Positions 1 to 9,049 of a DNA stretch of 64,000 nt are shown here, in pieces; within the stretch, counting starts at the first letter, position 1; each line of letters starts with the position of its first letter. The position numbers and the translations under genes were made by a program. A model generated the notes under the pieces. The model was not told the origin of the DNA, searched no databases, and was given only the letters and a program-made list of their open reading frames with translations. Source of the stretch: Paenisporosarcina antarctica. Its GTDB lineage: Bacteria; Bacillota; Bacilli; Bacillales_A; Planococcaceae. Where the stretch lies: the NCBI RefSeq assembly GCF_004367585.1, contig NZ_CP038015.1:3726001-3790000 (forward strand). Reading direction: 5' to 3'.

Positions 1-1568
1 ACTTGTTGTCTGACGATATTTTTTTGACTAATCAAACGTGGACGAGTAATCATTTTCCAAAGTGGTAGTCGAATATATGTATCCTTTTGATCGGAAGCAT
101 TAAAAGGGGCTAAAGGGGACATATATGGAATACCGAACGACCGCAAACTACATAAGTGTAGAATAATCGCAAGTAAACCAACGATAATCCCAAATAAACC
201 AAAAGAAGCTGCGAGCGCAATAAGAAAAAAACGCAACATTCTTACAGCAATAGAAATATCGTATGAAGGAGTTACGTAAGTAGCTATGGCCGTTACTGAT
301 ACCACGATGACTGTTGCAGCTGTAATCGTTCCCGCTTCAACCGCTGCCGTCCCTAAGACAAACGCCCCTACGATTGACATGGTTGGCCCAATAGATCTTG
401 GCATTCTTACTCCCGCTTCCCTCAAAATTTCAAAGGTAACTTCTACGATCACAGTCTCAACAAAGGCAGGAAACGGTACACCTTCTCTTTGAGCGGCTAA
501 ATTCATTAAAAATGCTGTTGGTATCATTTCTTGATGATATGTAGTGAGTGCAATAAATAAGGCGGGAGTGAGCAAAGCAATTGCGTATGAAACAAAACGA
601 AGTAGTCTAATTAAACTAGCGATATATGGTCGTTGGTAATAATCTTCAGGTGATTGAAAAAATTGAACAAATAAGGTTGGCACTACTAAAACAAATGGTG
701 ACCCATCGATTAAGATAGCTATGCGTCCTTCTAAGAGTGATCCAGCAACGGCATCTGGTCGTTCAGTATTACTAACGGTTGGAAATGGGGAATTAGTTGA
801 ATCTTCAATCAATTCCTCAATATTGCCTCCTTCAAGTATTCCATCGATATCAATGCGATCTAAACGAATATGAACTTCCTTTACTATTTCTTCATTTACA
901 ATTCCATTTATATACATAATTGCAACATTCGTTTTTGTATATGTTCCAATTACTTTTGTTTCAAGCCAAAGATTTGGATCTTTGATTTTACGTCTGATTA
1001 AAGCCGTATTTGTACGTATATTTTCTGAAAAAGCTTCCCGAGACCCTCTAACTACCGTTTGAGCAGCAGGTTCAGTAACTCCTCTCTCTTCCCAATGCTT
1101 ATTATCAATGACAAGTCCCTTGGTATATCCATCCACTAAAAAAATAGTATCTCCAGATAAAAGTGAATTAAATAGCCCCTCAAAATCGGTTAGATCTTTA
1201 ATGTCAGCTACCGTCATGACTGAATTTTTAATTACTTCTATAAGATTAGGTTCAGGTACTAATTTTTGCGTTACGTTCGTACCTTGAATATCGAGCATCA
1301 TCGATTCCATAATAAAATTTTGCAAGGATGTTGTATCTGTTAAACCACTTGTGTAAATAATACCTGCTTTGACTGAATTGTTTTTACCTATTTGAATTTC
1401 TCTTATGACAATATCCGAACTTTCTCCAAGAATATTTATGATCTTTTCCAAATTATCTTTAAGGCTACTGTTTAATAAATCCCCTTTTTCTTCAACTTCT
1501 GAAGGTGCTTTTGTTGTTAGGTAATAGGAATTAGAGTCGATCTTATTTTTTCTATTAAAAAAACCCAT
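1..1568 (-). CDS. GerA-type spore germination receptor subunit A (C-terminus off the window)
   Basis: Subunit A of a GerA-family germinant receptor, an inner spore-membrane protein that helps trigger germination when nutrients bind. The reverse-strand frame is open from an ATG at 1568 to the window edge, about 522 residues, so close to the usual 480-520 of the family. The N-terminal half is soluble. A conserved stretch reading ERGVTEPAAQ...GSREAFSEN is typical of GerAA/GerKA. The C-terminal half has several hydrophobic segments. AGGTG lies about 8 bases before the ATG. It follows the B-type permease gene by 54 bases, so the order here is B then A, unlike the common A-B-C; a C subunit may lie beyond the edge. 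Confidence 0.93.
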   Translation of the reverse strand, partial: MGFFNRKNKIDSNSYYLTTKAPSEVEEKGDLLNSSLKDNLEKIINILGESSDIVIREIQIGKNNSVKAGIIYTSGLTDTTSLQNFIMESMMLDIQGTNVTQKLVPEPNLIEVIKNSVMTVADIKDLTDFEGLFNSLLSGDTIFLVDGYTKGLVIDNKHWEERGVTEPAAQTVVRGSREAFSENIRTNTALIRRKIKDPNLWLETKVIGTYTKTNVAIMYINGIVNEEIVKEVHIRLDRIDIDGILEGGNIEELIEDSTNSPFPTVSNTERPDAVAGSLLEGRIAILIDGSPFVLVVPTLFVQFFQSPEDYYQRPYIASLIRLLRFVSYAIALLTPALFIALTTYHQEMIPTAFLMNLAAQREGVPFPAFVETVIVEVTFEILREAGVRMPRSIGPTMSIVGAFVLGTAAVEAGTITAATVIVVSVTAIATYVTPSYDISIAVRMLRFFLIALAASFGLFGIIVGLLAIILHLCSLRSFGIPYMSPLAPFNASDQKDTYIRLPLWKMITRPRLISQKNIVRQQ

Positions 1569-1622
1569 AAAACACACCTACTTTTAGATTTATAAAAAAA
1601 ATTACTACGAATTAGGTTATGA

Positions 1623-2717
1623 TTATTTTGCTAGCCTTTTTTTAAAAATACTAATAATTAACAGTAACAAAGGCAGAAATAGACCAAACAGTAAGGCTAA
1701 AGGTGGCCATGTTGTACTAACAAAAGTAAGGTAATAAGCTGTATTTGGATAAGCTATAATAGAAAGAATAATCATAATCATAGCTAATGGAAGAATGACA
1801 ACTCGATAATCTTTTAAATTTAATGCTTGTGAAAGACATATAGCAGAAGCATAAAAACAAATGGTCAGTTTTATAAATATGGTGAGAAACCAAATAAATG
1901 CTGCAATTGCTTCTAGTCGTTGAAAAGTATCTGCTACATTTACTTTTTTAGCCACTTCATAAGATGGGAACATTTGTGTTGCCGTTATATCAGCACCCAG
2001 AACTAGGATGGCACTTATTGTGGTCATAAATAATGAAATTGCCCCCATTAAATATCCTGAAAAAAAACCCGTTTTCCACCCATGTATTTGATTGATTGAA
2101 GGAAATATCAATAAAAATACAACCAGTTCTAAAAAAGGACTACCAATTATTGTAATAGAGGCTCGTACTATTGGTTGTACACCACCTTCCATTATTGGTT
2201 GTAGATTTTTAAACTCAATTTGTGGGCTAAGAAAAAAGAAAAGCAATATTGAAAGAACCACTGCCCACGGAAAAAATAATTCTGAAGAACGAGCGAATAC
2301 TTCTAATCCTAGGTGTACGGCAAAAGTAACCAACAGTAAAAAAAGGATATGAGTGGCTATAATCGGTGTCTTTGTTAGTTGATATGTATTTAAAAAATCT
2401 CCTAAGTTTCGTAACACAAGTGCAGAAAGAAGAAAAAAAAAGGCGAAATAGAGCATCGAAACGGTCTTTCCTAGCCATTTTCCGAGGATGACTTCACTAT
2501 ATTCGGCTAAATTCATACTTCTATATCTCTTCCCTAATGCAATGTATAAAGCCACTAAAACGATTCCGACTACGACTCCGACTAACACCGCAATCCATGC
2601 GTCTTGTTTTGCATCTTTAGCTAATCCAGATGGAATAATTAAAATGGAACTCCCTATTGTAAACATCATAACTAGTAGAGAAAATTGAAGTCGTGATATT
2701 TTAACCTTTTCAACCAT
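1623..2717 (-). CDS. GerB-type germination permease (APC superfamily)
   Basis: Integral membrane subunit B of a GerA-family germination receptor, related to amino-acid/polyamine permeases and thought to form the germinant-binding pocket. At 364 residues it has the normal family length and about ten hydrophobic helices running the whole length, starting with a segment near residues 10-35. The N-terminus (KISRLQFSLLVMMFTIGSSIL) has the look of GerKB/YndE proteins. It is the first gene of a two-gene unit with the A subunit downstream, and probably forespore-expressed; I could not confidently place a sigma-G promoter. Confidence 0.92.
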   Translation of the reverse strand: MVEKVKISRLQFSLLVMMFTIGSSILIIPSGLAKDAKQDAWIAVLVGVVVGIVLVALYIALGKRYRSMNLAEYSEVILGKWLGKTVSMLYFAFFFLLSALVLRNLGDFLNTYQLTKTPIIATHILFLLLVTFAVHLGLEVFARSSELFFPWAVVLSILLFFFLSPQIEFKNLQPIMEGGVQPIVRASITIIGSPFLELVVFLLIFPSINQIHGWKTGFFSGYLMGAISLFMTTISAILVLGADITATQMFPSYEVAKKVNVADTFQRLEAIAAFIWFLTIFIKLTICFYASAICLSQALNLKDYRVVILPLAMIMIILSIIAYPNTAYYLTFVSTTWPPLALLFGLFLPLLLLIISIFKKRLAK

Positions 2718-2837
2718 ATTAAAATCCCCTTAAAAGGATATGTGATTTACTCATTATTGACATATTCATCACGAAATAACCCCATCTCGTCCAATTAATA
2801 GAACTACAAGTCTTTAAGTGAAAGCTTCACAAAACCA

Positions 2838-2877
2838 AAAAAGAGATAAAACCACATAAAGGTTTTAACTCTTTTTT
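2838..2877 (-). terminator. Intrinsic terminator after the SET-domain gene
   Basis: An inverted repeat (AAAGAG and TAAAACC paired with GGTTTTA and CTCTTT) around a short A-rich loop, ending in a T run on the minus strand. It lies just downstream of the SET-domain gene. Confidence 0.75.
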
Positions 2878-2933
2878 ATAGGCAAGTATGAACATTATGG
2901 ATCACAAAACCAAGGTCCAAAAGAACTTATATA

Positions 2934-3533
2934 TTACCTATGTTCTTGCCGATTATAATAAAGGCATTTTATTGAATCCAACAGAATATTCTCTGTGGCT
3001 GCCACTCGTACTTTCCCCATGAATTCTTGTCTAATAAGAGAAAGTAGTGGTTGTTCAACTTCATCTAGGTGTTTTAAAGCTACAATTACGTTTAGGTCCC
3101 ATTCTTTGTGAAATTGAAGGAGGTCATCTGGATAAACTAACTTACGTTCCGTACCTGCTTCTGGGAAACATTCAAAAGGCTCTTCAATATTTAATGTTCC
3201 ATAATCATCTGTTAACTGCTCCCCTGGATGAATGTCCCGAATAGCAACCTCAAATTCATAAGCTGTCCCCATACAATTGGCATGAAAACTGTGGTTCACA
3301 TACCTCCCTAAATCCCAACAAAGAATATATTTACCATGTTGGTTGCGATACGCATATTTCTTTATAATTTCACGCCTGTATTTATCCACCGTTTCAACAT
3401 ATTGTGGATCCAGAATTTGATCTAGATCATCGAGTACCCACGTCACTGTCCCCTTTGGGATAAATTGAGTCGCGAATACCCCAAAACCGATCTGATCATT
3501 CATAAAACGTAATTCTGTGTGCGGATGAATCAT
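2934..3533 (-). CDS. SET-domain protein (putative protein-lysine methyltransferase)
   Basis: A 199-residue bacterial SET protein, a family that uses S-adenosylmethionine to methylate lysines; the target is unknown. The SET hallmarks are visible in order: a G-x-G-type region GFGVFATQ at 16-23, RYVNHS at 77-82 (the NHS cofactor motif), and GEQLTDDYG at 104-112 (conserved tyrosine near the active site). The C-terminal 75 residues are helical and not part of the SET fold. It is transcribed alone, with its own terminator downstream and another unit's terminator upstream. Bacterial SET proteins are scattered in distribution, so transfer is possible. Substrate is not predictable from sequence. Confidence 0.85.
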   Translation of the reverse strand: MIHPHTELRFMNDQIGFGVFATQFIPKGTVTWVLDDLDQILDPQYVETVDKYRREIIKKYAYRNQHGKYILCWDLGRYVNHSFHANCMGTAYEFEVAIRDIHPGEQLTDDYGTLNIEEPFECFPEAGTERKLVYPDDLLQFHKEWDLNVIVALKHLDEVEQPLLSLIRQEFMGKVRVAATENILLDSIKCLYYNRQEHR

Positions 3534-3660
3534 ATCTGAGTATTCCCCTTTTCAAAGTTGGTTTTAACAACAGTCTATGCAGCTGGGGAACGACTTGTTG
3601 AAACCTAGTCAAATTCTTCCCTTCTTCTTTTTGCTGCAGGAATGGAGAAGAATTAGTTAA

Positions 3661-3704
3661 AAAACACACTTCCTGTGCTATTTACATCAGCAGGAGGTGT
3701 GTTT
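3661..3704 (-). terminator. Intrinsic terminator after the epimerase-like gene
   Basis: AAAACACAC and CCTG pair with CAGG and GTGTGTTTT, with A and T runs on the two flanks. It sits 40 bases after the stop of the SDR gene. Confidence 0.75.
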
Positions 3705-3743
3705 TATCAATACAACTATTTTAGTTTTTTCATCGAAAGAAAA

Positions 3744-4652
3744 TCAGTAACTTGGATTTTTCACAATTTGTTGTAGTGCATTGTCAATTTTATTAAATGT
3801 AAAAACAAATCCCTCTTTCTCTAATCTTTCAGGAAGAACCCAACGACTCTTGAAAATCAGTTCAGTTTCAGTTCGAATAAAAATCGCCCCTATTTCTAAC
3901 ATCCACTTTGGTGAAGGTAAGCCAATCTTGCGATTCATCGCCTTTCGCATATGCATCATTAATTCACGATTTGAAATCGGATAAGGAGATGAACAATTGA
4001 ATACACCACTCAAGTCTTTATTGTCTTGAAGAAATAAGATGATACGAAATACATCTTCTATATGAATCCAACTAAATATTTGGTTGCCTGAACCTTGGAC
4101 ACCACCAAGTCCAAACCGAACTAAATTTCGGAATGGAGTCATAACGCCACCATCTTCCCCTAAAACAATAGCCATTCTTAAAGCAATTTGCCTTGTAGAA
4201 GTCAGTTTAAAAGCAAATAGAGATTGTTCCCAAGCATTAGCTACATCCACCGAAAAACCTGTTCCGATATCCCCACTCGCTTCTGTCATTGGCCGGTCTT
4301 CCGCATACCTATATATTGTAGCTGTACTTGAATTAATCCATAATGGCGGTGGGTTTTCACAAGCTAATAGTGCATTTCCAATTACTTCAGTAGTCTCTGT
4401 TCTTGAAAGAATGATTTCTTTCTTGTTTGTTGAATTATAACGACAGTTTACAGACTTACCAGCAAGATTGATAACCATCTCTGCACGTTCTAAAGCATCC
4501 ACAATACCGGCTTGGTTCGACCACTGAATATGAGGAGATTGCCTTGAAATGATGACCACTTCATATCCTAAATCTTTAAGTTTCGCCTGTAAGTATTGAC
4601 CTATAAAACCGGTTCCTCCAGCAATGACAACTTTCTTTTTCATATCATCCAC
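3744..4652 (-). CDS. TIGR01777-family epimerase/SDR protein
   Basis: An extended short-chain dehydrogenase/reductase of the YfcH/YfhF type, 302 residues, the normal length. The N-terminal Rossmann motif GGTGFIG is at residues 12-18 and binds a nicotinamide cofactor. The C-terminal end has the DUF1731 tail usual in this group (WMLEIGA... RWVLPERLEKEGF). The physiological substrate is not known for the family. Two in-frame ATGs lie three codons apart; the second (4643) gives the canonical MKKKVVIAGG start and either could be used. It is a single-gene unit, divergent from the RNase J gene. Confidence 0.88.
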   Translation of the reverse strand: MDDMKKKVVIAGGTGFIGQYLQAKLKDLGYEVVIISRQSPHIQWSNQAGIVDALERAEMVINLAGKSVNCRYNSTNKKEIILSRTETTEVIGNALLACENPPPLWINSSTATIYRYAEDRPMTEASGDIGTGFSVDVANAWEQSLFAFKLTSTRQIALRMAIVLGEDGGVMTPFRNLVRFGLGGVQGSGNQIFSWIHIEDVFRIILFLQDNKDLSGVFNCSSPYPISNRELMMHMRKAMNRKIGLPSPKWMLEIGAIFIRTETELIFKSRWVLPERLEKEGFVFTFNKIDNALQQIVKNPSY

Positions 4653-4794
4653 TCATCTCTTATAAGTTCTTACTAAATATGACGCCGGATAACGGATCCA
4701 GGATGCGATTAAAATATATTTTTAATTACATATTCATAAATAGAAACGTATATGGGAATACTTTAAATAGTCATTTCATATAGGAGGATTTAAT

Positions 4795-6468
4795 TTGAAT
4801 ACAACAGAAAATACATTATCAATTTTCGCCTTAGGTGGCGTAAATGAAATCGGAAAAAATATGTATGTCCTACAAGTTGAAAATGACATATTGGTCATTG
4901 ACTGTGGTTCTAAGTTTCCAGATGAAAGTTTACTTGGAATTGATTTGATTATCCAGGATATCTCATACCTAAAGGAAAATAAGGACAAAATTAGAGCTCT
5001 AATTGTTACTCATGGGCATGAAGATCATATTGGTGGTATCCCTCACTTTTTAAAGCAATTGAATATACCTATTTATGCCACAAGATTCACATTAGGAATA
5101 ATTGAAATTAAATTAAAGGAACATGGACTTTTAAGGGCAACAGAAACTCATCTAATTGACTCACAGTCAATAATCGATTTTAATACGATAAAATGTACAT
5201 TTTTCAAAACCAATCACAGTATTCCTGATTGTTTGGGGATTGTCTTTCACACATCTGAAGGTGCAATCGTACATACTGGTGACTTCAAGTTCGATTTAAC
5301 GCCCGTTAATGATGAACATGCAGATATTCATGAAATGGCTGAGATTGGGAAAAAAGGAGTTCTTGTCTTATTATCAGAAAGTACCAATGCAGAACGTCCA
5401 GGTTTCACCGCATCTGAAAGCCTTGTAGGGGGACATATTGAAGATGCATTCCGCAAAGCCAGTCGCAAAGTATTCATCTCTACCTTTGCTTCAAACATCC
5501 ATCGAGTTCAGCAAGTAGTAGACGCTGCACAAAAGACAAATCGCAAGCTGGCATTACTCGGGAGAAGTATGGTGAATGTCGTGTCTGTCGCCATAAAACT
5601 AGGATATTTGAACGTACCAGAAGGCATGATAATTGAAGCCAATGAAATCAATCGGATGGATCCAGAGCGAGTGGCTATTTTATGCACAGGAAGCCAAGGT
5701 GAGCCGATGGCAGCTCTTTCCCGTTTATCCACCTCCAACTATAGACAAGCAACTATTCTGCCAGGTGATACTGTTATATTTGCTGCAACCCCCATTCCTG
5801 GTAATGAAGTTGGTGTTTCCCATATTATCGATAATTTATTTCTTTTAGGCGCAAAAGTGATTTACGGTTCAGGGCATGACACAGGTTTGCATGTTTCAGG
5901 ACATGCCTGCCAAGAAGAACTGAGACTCATGCTTACTTTAATGAAGCCTAAATACTTTATCCCTATCCATGGAGAGTATAGAATGCTTCATCAACACCGA
6001 ATAATAGCCGAATCTGTGGGAGTGGAAACAGAAAATATTTTTATTATTAAAAATGGTGATGTAGTCGATGTTAATAACTCAATTGCTCGTCAGACACGGA
6101 GTATAACTTCTGGGAACATTTACGTAGACGGTTTAGGTATCGGTGATGTTGGAAATATTGTGTTACGAGATCGTAAGTTACTTTCTGAAGATGGCATGTT
6201 GGTGACCGTCATTACACTTAGTAAAGCGGATGGTCAAATTATTACCGGTCCGGATACGATTTCGAGAGGCTTTGTCTATGCTCGTGATTCAGAAGAACTC
6301 TTGAATGAAGTCGATCGATTAGTCACTACGACCATTCAGACCGCACAAGGTGCAAATGGCAATCAACGCAATGTGCTTAAACAAAGTATTAAAGCTACAA
6401 TTGGCAAATTCTTATATGCCAAAACAAAGAGAAATCCAATGATCCTACCGATTATAATTGAAGTGTAA
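4795..6468 (+). CDS. Ribonuclease J family protein
   Basis: A metallo-beta-lactamase/beta-CASP ribonuclease with 5'-3' exonuclease and endonuclease activity, part of bacterial RNA decay. It is 557 residues, the RNase J length. The metal motif HGHEDH is complete at 73-78; the Bacillus J2 paralogue has a changed motif (HGHDEN), so this protein should be catalytically active. The conserved C-terminal ending KTKRNPMILPIIIEV is present. It starts at TTG; AGGAGG at 4782-4787 is 7 bases upstream and decides that start. The usual rnjA partner rpoY/ykzG is not adjacent and the gene is monocistronic, so this may be an extra paralogue rather than rnjA or rnjB. Confidence 0.93.
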   Translation: MNTTENTLSIFALGGVNEIGKNMYVLQVENDILVIDCGSKFPDESLLGIDLIIQDISYLKENKDKIRALIVTHGHEDHIGGIPHFLKQLNIPIYATRFTLGIIEIKLKEHGLLRATETHLIDSQSIIDFNTIKCTFFKTNHSIPDCLGIVFHTSEGAIVHTGDFKFDLTPVNDEHADIHEMAEIGKKGVLVLLSESTNAERPGFTASESLVGGHIEDAFRKASRKVFISTFASNIHRVQQVVDAAQKTNRKLALLGRSMVNVVSVAIKLGYLNVPEGMIIEANEINRMDPERVAILCTGSQGEPMAALSRLSTSNYRQATILPGDTVIFAATPIPGNEVGVSHIIDNLFLLGAKVIYGSGHDTGLHVSGHACQEELRLMLTLMKPKYFIPIHGEYRMLHQHRIIAESVGVETENIFIIKNGDVVDVNNSIARQTRSITSGNIYVDGLGIGDVGNIVLRDRKLLSEDGMLVTVITLSKADGQIITGPDTISRGFVYARDSEELLNEVDRLVTTTIQTAQGANGNQRNVLKQSIKATIGKFLYAKTKRNPMILPIIIEV

Positions 6469-6494
6469 ATAAGGCAAGAAGATAAAATGACCAA

Positions 6495-6534
6495 AAAAGA
6501 GTGAACTCTAGAATTTTTTAGAGTTCACTCTTTT
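6495..6534 (+). terminator. Intrinsic terminator of the RNase J gene
   Basis: A strong hairpin: AAAAGAGTGAACTCTA pairs with TAGAGTTCACTCTTTT around a short loop and ends in T residues, 27 bases after the stop codon. Confidence 0.88.
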
Positions 6535-6760
6535 AATTTATTGTTTTTATCCCTTTCCCTTTAAACTCTTGATTGAGAAGGAGGTGGTGTGTAAATAAGC
6601 GTTGCGCTATGATAAAATCTACTTGTGTACCATAGATAAATCCTCTGTATTGTTAATGTTTTTGTTCACTTAATCATACCCGGTTTTTCTGTGGTTTTTG
6701 TTATTTTATGTTATTGCATATATCTAGCTTAATTAAATAATAAATAGAGGAGGATTATTT

Positions 6761-7348
6761 ATGGGAACCAATAAATTTAACGGGTTGAACCAACTTTCTT
6801 ATGAGCAAGCAATAACAGAAATTAAGACCGGTGACATACTTTTTTGTAGTGGCCGCTATTTAGTTAGTACGCTAATAAAAAAAGCTTCAGGCTCTATATT
6901 TAGTCATGCCGGTGTATTATTCTATTGGAATGAGCAATTACTTGTTTTAGAAAGTGTTGAAGACGATGGTGTCAGGGCGGTTTCTCTTTCACATTACCTT
7001 CACAATTATGAAAATAGCAAGAATAAATATAATGGAGAACTGTATATAGGGCGACACAAATTAGTTAATGACCCTAATTTTAAACAAGAAAATTTAAGTA
7101 CCATGCTTGAAAAAGCTGTAAATTTACTTAATAGAAATTATGATAAAGACGAGATAGCCAAGATTATTGCACGCATTAGTTTAGGTATTGGAAGACATAA
7201 AGATGATGAGGAGTATACGTGTTCAGAATTCGTTGACGAATGTTTTAAGCAATTAAATATAGAATTCCCACGTGATTCAATGGGCTTTATTTATCCCGAA
7301 CATATTGCAGCAGATTCGAATATCAAGCCATTATTTGAACTGATTTAA
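6761..7348 (+). CDS. YiiX/YebB-like permuted NlpC/P60 cysteine hydrolase
   Basis: A 195-residue protein with the layout of the permuted papain-fold hydrolases (YaeF/YiiX/LRAT-like): His49 in FSHAG, an acidic residue Glu64 in VLES and the nucleophile Cys154 in YTCSEFVDECF. Members act on amide or ester bonds in cell-wall peptides or lipids; the substrate here is unknown. There is no signal peptide, so it is probably cytoplasmic. GAGGAGG precedes the ATG at the usual spacing. It lies upstream of a MerR regulator in the same direction with a 63-base gap, so it may share a transcript with it. Confidence 0.8.
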   Translation: MGTNKFNGLNQLSYEQAITEIKTGDILFCSGRYLVSTLIKKASGSIFSHAGVLFYWNEQLLVLESVEDDGVRAVSLSHYLHNYENSKNKYNGELYIGRHKLVNDPNFKQENLSTMLEKAVNLLNRNYDKDEIAKIIARISLGIGRHKDDEEYTCSEFVDECFKQLNIEFPRDSMGFIYPEHIAADSNIKPLFELI

Positions 7349-7411
7349 ACTGATTATGTTTGACTCTGTAGCGCACCCTACCGTTTAGGATATAAGCAGA
7401 GGAGGATTCGT

Positions 7412-7759
7412 GTGTATAAAATCAGGAAGTTTAGCGAACTGACTGGGTTGAGCAAAGAAACACTTCGATACTATGAGCAAGAAGAATTACTCGAACCTGC
7501 ATTCGTAGACCCTTCAAACAATTATCGGTACTACGATGACGGTTCGTATTTTTTGGCTATATTGTTGCAAAAATTGAGGAGTTTTGGTTGCTCAATCCAG
7601 GAAATGAAAGTTGTTATGCGTGATGAATCCTTTAAGAATTTGGAAGCGTTGTTACTACAAAAGAAAGACCAATTACAAAATGACATTATTCAAAAACAGC
7701 AAACGATTTTTGAAATTGAAGAATTTATTTTAACTGGCAAGGAGGAACCAATTAAATGA
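7412..7759 (+). CDS. MerR-family transcriptional regulator
   Basis: A short MerR-type DNA-binding protein, 115 residues. The winged helix-turn-helix is at the N-terminus (KIRKFSELTGLSKETLRYYEQEELLEP), and a C-terminal dimerization coiled coil follows (about 70-110). There is no cysteine cluster, so it is not a metal sensor of the MerR/CueR type. Start is GTG at 7412, set by AGAGGAGG a few bases upstream. The stop codon overlaps the start of the SRPBCC gene by 4 bases (ATGA), so the two are translationally coupled. Confidence 0.9.
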   Translation: MYKIRKFSELTGLSKETLRYYEQEELLEPAFVDPSNNYRYYDDGSYFLAILLQKLRSFGCSIQEMKVVMRDESFKNLEALLLQKKDQLQNDIIQKQQTIFEIEEFILTGKEEPIK

Positions 7760-8223
7760 AGTGGGAAAAAGAACGTGATTTAGATGCACCTATCAACATT
7801 GTCTGGGCTTTATTTGAGGAAGAACAAGCGATACGTATTATGCCTAAAGTAGTGGAAAATAAGTGGATTGAAAAAAAATCTGGAATTCTTGGTTCCACCT
7901 ACGAACAGACGTATCAAGAGGGAAAAAGACAAGAAACGTATGTGGTGGAAATCCTGGAATTTGAAGATACTGTAAATCGCAAACATAAGCATATCAAGTT
8001 TCAACTTGCTAACGCATTCGAAATGAATCTATCATTTACTCTGGAAAGAGTGAGTGATATACAGACCAAATTTATTTATTCAGGCTCGAATATTGGCATT
8101 AATTTTATTGGTCGAACAATGCTTAAACTAGGTAGTAGAATAAATGGTGATCAAGTAATTTATGATTTTCTGGATCGCGTAGAAAAAGAAGCGATTCTCG
8201 ATTATAAATCCTTCTCTGAGTGA
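7756..8223 (+). CDS. SRPBCC/START-fold ligand-binding protein
   Basis: A 155-residue protein of the polyketide-cyclase/START fold. It opens with the family pattern ERDLDAPINIVWALFEEEQAI and carries the long C-terminal helix. These proteins hold small hydrophobic ligands in a deep cavity; the ligand cannot be predicted. Its ATG overlaps the MerR stop, so it is very likely made together with the regulator, and may supply or remove the ligand that the regulator senses (inference). A terminator follows directly. Confidence 0.8.
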   Translation: MKWEKERDLDAPINIVWALFEEEQAIRIMPKVVENKWIEKKSGILGSTYEQTYQEGKRQETYVVEILEFEDTVNRKHKHIKFQLANAFEMNLSFTLERVSDIQTKFIYSGSNIGINFIGRTMLKLGSRINGDQVIYDFLDRVEKEAILDYKSFSE

Positions 8224-8248
8224 GAATATTTAACACTAAAAAACAGGA

Positions 8249-8277
8249 ATCCAGCAACTAAGAAAATTGCTGGATTT
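8249..8277 (+). terminator. Terminator of the MerR-SRPBCC unit
   Basis: AATCCAGCAA pairs with TTGCTGGATT around a 9-base loop and is followed by T residues, 25 bases after the SRPBCC stop. It may also serve the convergent coiled-coil gene. Confidence 0.85.
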
Positions 8278-8293
8278 TTCAATGAAATAATAT

Positions 8294-9049
8294 TTAATTT
8301 GAATCTTTATTATTTTCTTTTTGTTTTTTATTAAGCAAAAAATGTGTTAGTGATTGATCCCCAGTCATTAATTTTGAAAAATAGGAAGTCGTGTAGTTAT
8401 AACCCGTGTCTATTTTTTCTGCCAGATAACTGGTTCTTTCGAAAAGAATAGCACGAAAGTGATCGATTTGTCTTAAGATTTTCTCCGTTAATGCCTCTTG
8501 GTTATCCAGTCGACTTAATACTACATTTTGCGTATCTTCTTGCCTTGATATTTGTTGAGCTATTTGTTTTTGCAAATCGAGTTGCTCATTTACTTTTAAA
8601 TCAAGTATCTCGTTTGCCAATCCTACCTTATCCAACTCAGTTACAACCTCTAGATTTGAATGACTCAATGATTCCATTGTGTTCATCAACTCTTGTTTTA
8701 ATAACAAATCATTTTCCAAAGTCAATTGGAGTTTTGAATCTTTTGCATCTAATTCTTTTAACCACCCCAACACATGACTATCAACTTTCCTATGCTGAAA
8801 GTTCAATTTTTTCTGCTCACTAATTCCTTTTTGAATGTACTTCCAATGCGAGGTTTGTTTCGACTCCTGCTTTTCGAATAAATCTTTCAGTTCACTAAAT
8901 GACTGATTAAGTGTCTCATTCGTTCTTTGTTGTTCCATTAATAGTTCAGATAAGTGGTCCCTTTTAAAAAACGATTGATTCTGATCAACAATATGCCCAT
9001 TATTTTTCAAAATGTCTGGGTGCTTATCTGTATTAATAAATAATCCCAT
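8294..9049 (-). CDS. Coiled-coil protein of unknown function
   Basis: I do not recognise this 251-residue protein. It has no membrane segment or signal peptide. From about residue 30 to 215 it is almost wholly heptad-like, rich in Leu, Gln, Glu and Lys, so it should form long coiled coils. The N-terminus (MGLFINTDKHPDILKNNG) and the aromatic patch near 215-240 (TGYNYTTSYFSKLM) are not coiled coil and may be binding ends. Initiation is clear: a GGGGGTG element precedes the ATG at 9049. It is transcribed alone, convergent to the MerR-SRPBCC unit. Confidence 0.75.
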   Translation of the reverse strand: MGLFINTDKHPDILKNNGHIVDQNQSFFKRDHLSELLMEQQRTNETLNQSFSELKDLFEKQESKQTSHWKYIQKGISEQKKLNFQHRKVDSHVLGWLKELDAKDSKLQLTLENDLLLKQELMNTMESLSHSNLEVVTELDKVGLANEILDLKVNEQLDLQKQIAQQISRQEDTQNVVLSRLDNQEALTEKILRQIDHFRAILFERTSYLAEKIDTGYNYTTSYFSKLMTGDQSLTHFLLNKKQKENNKDSN

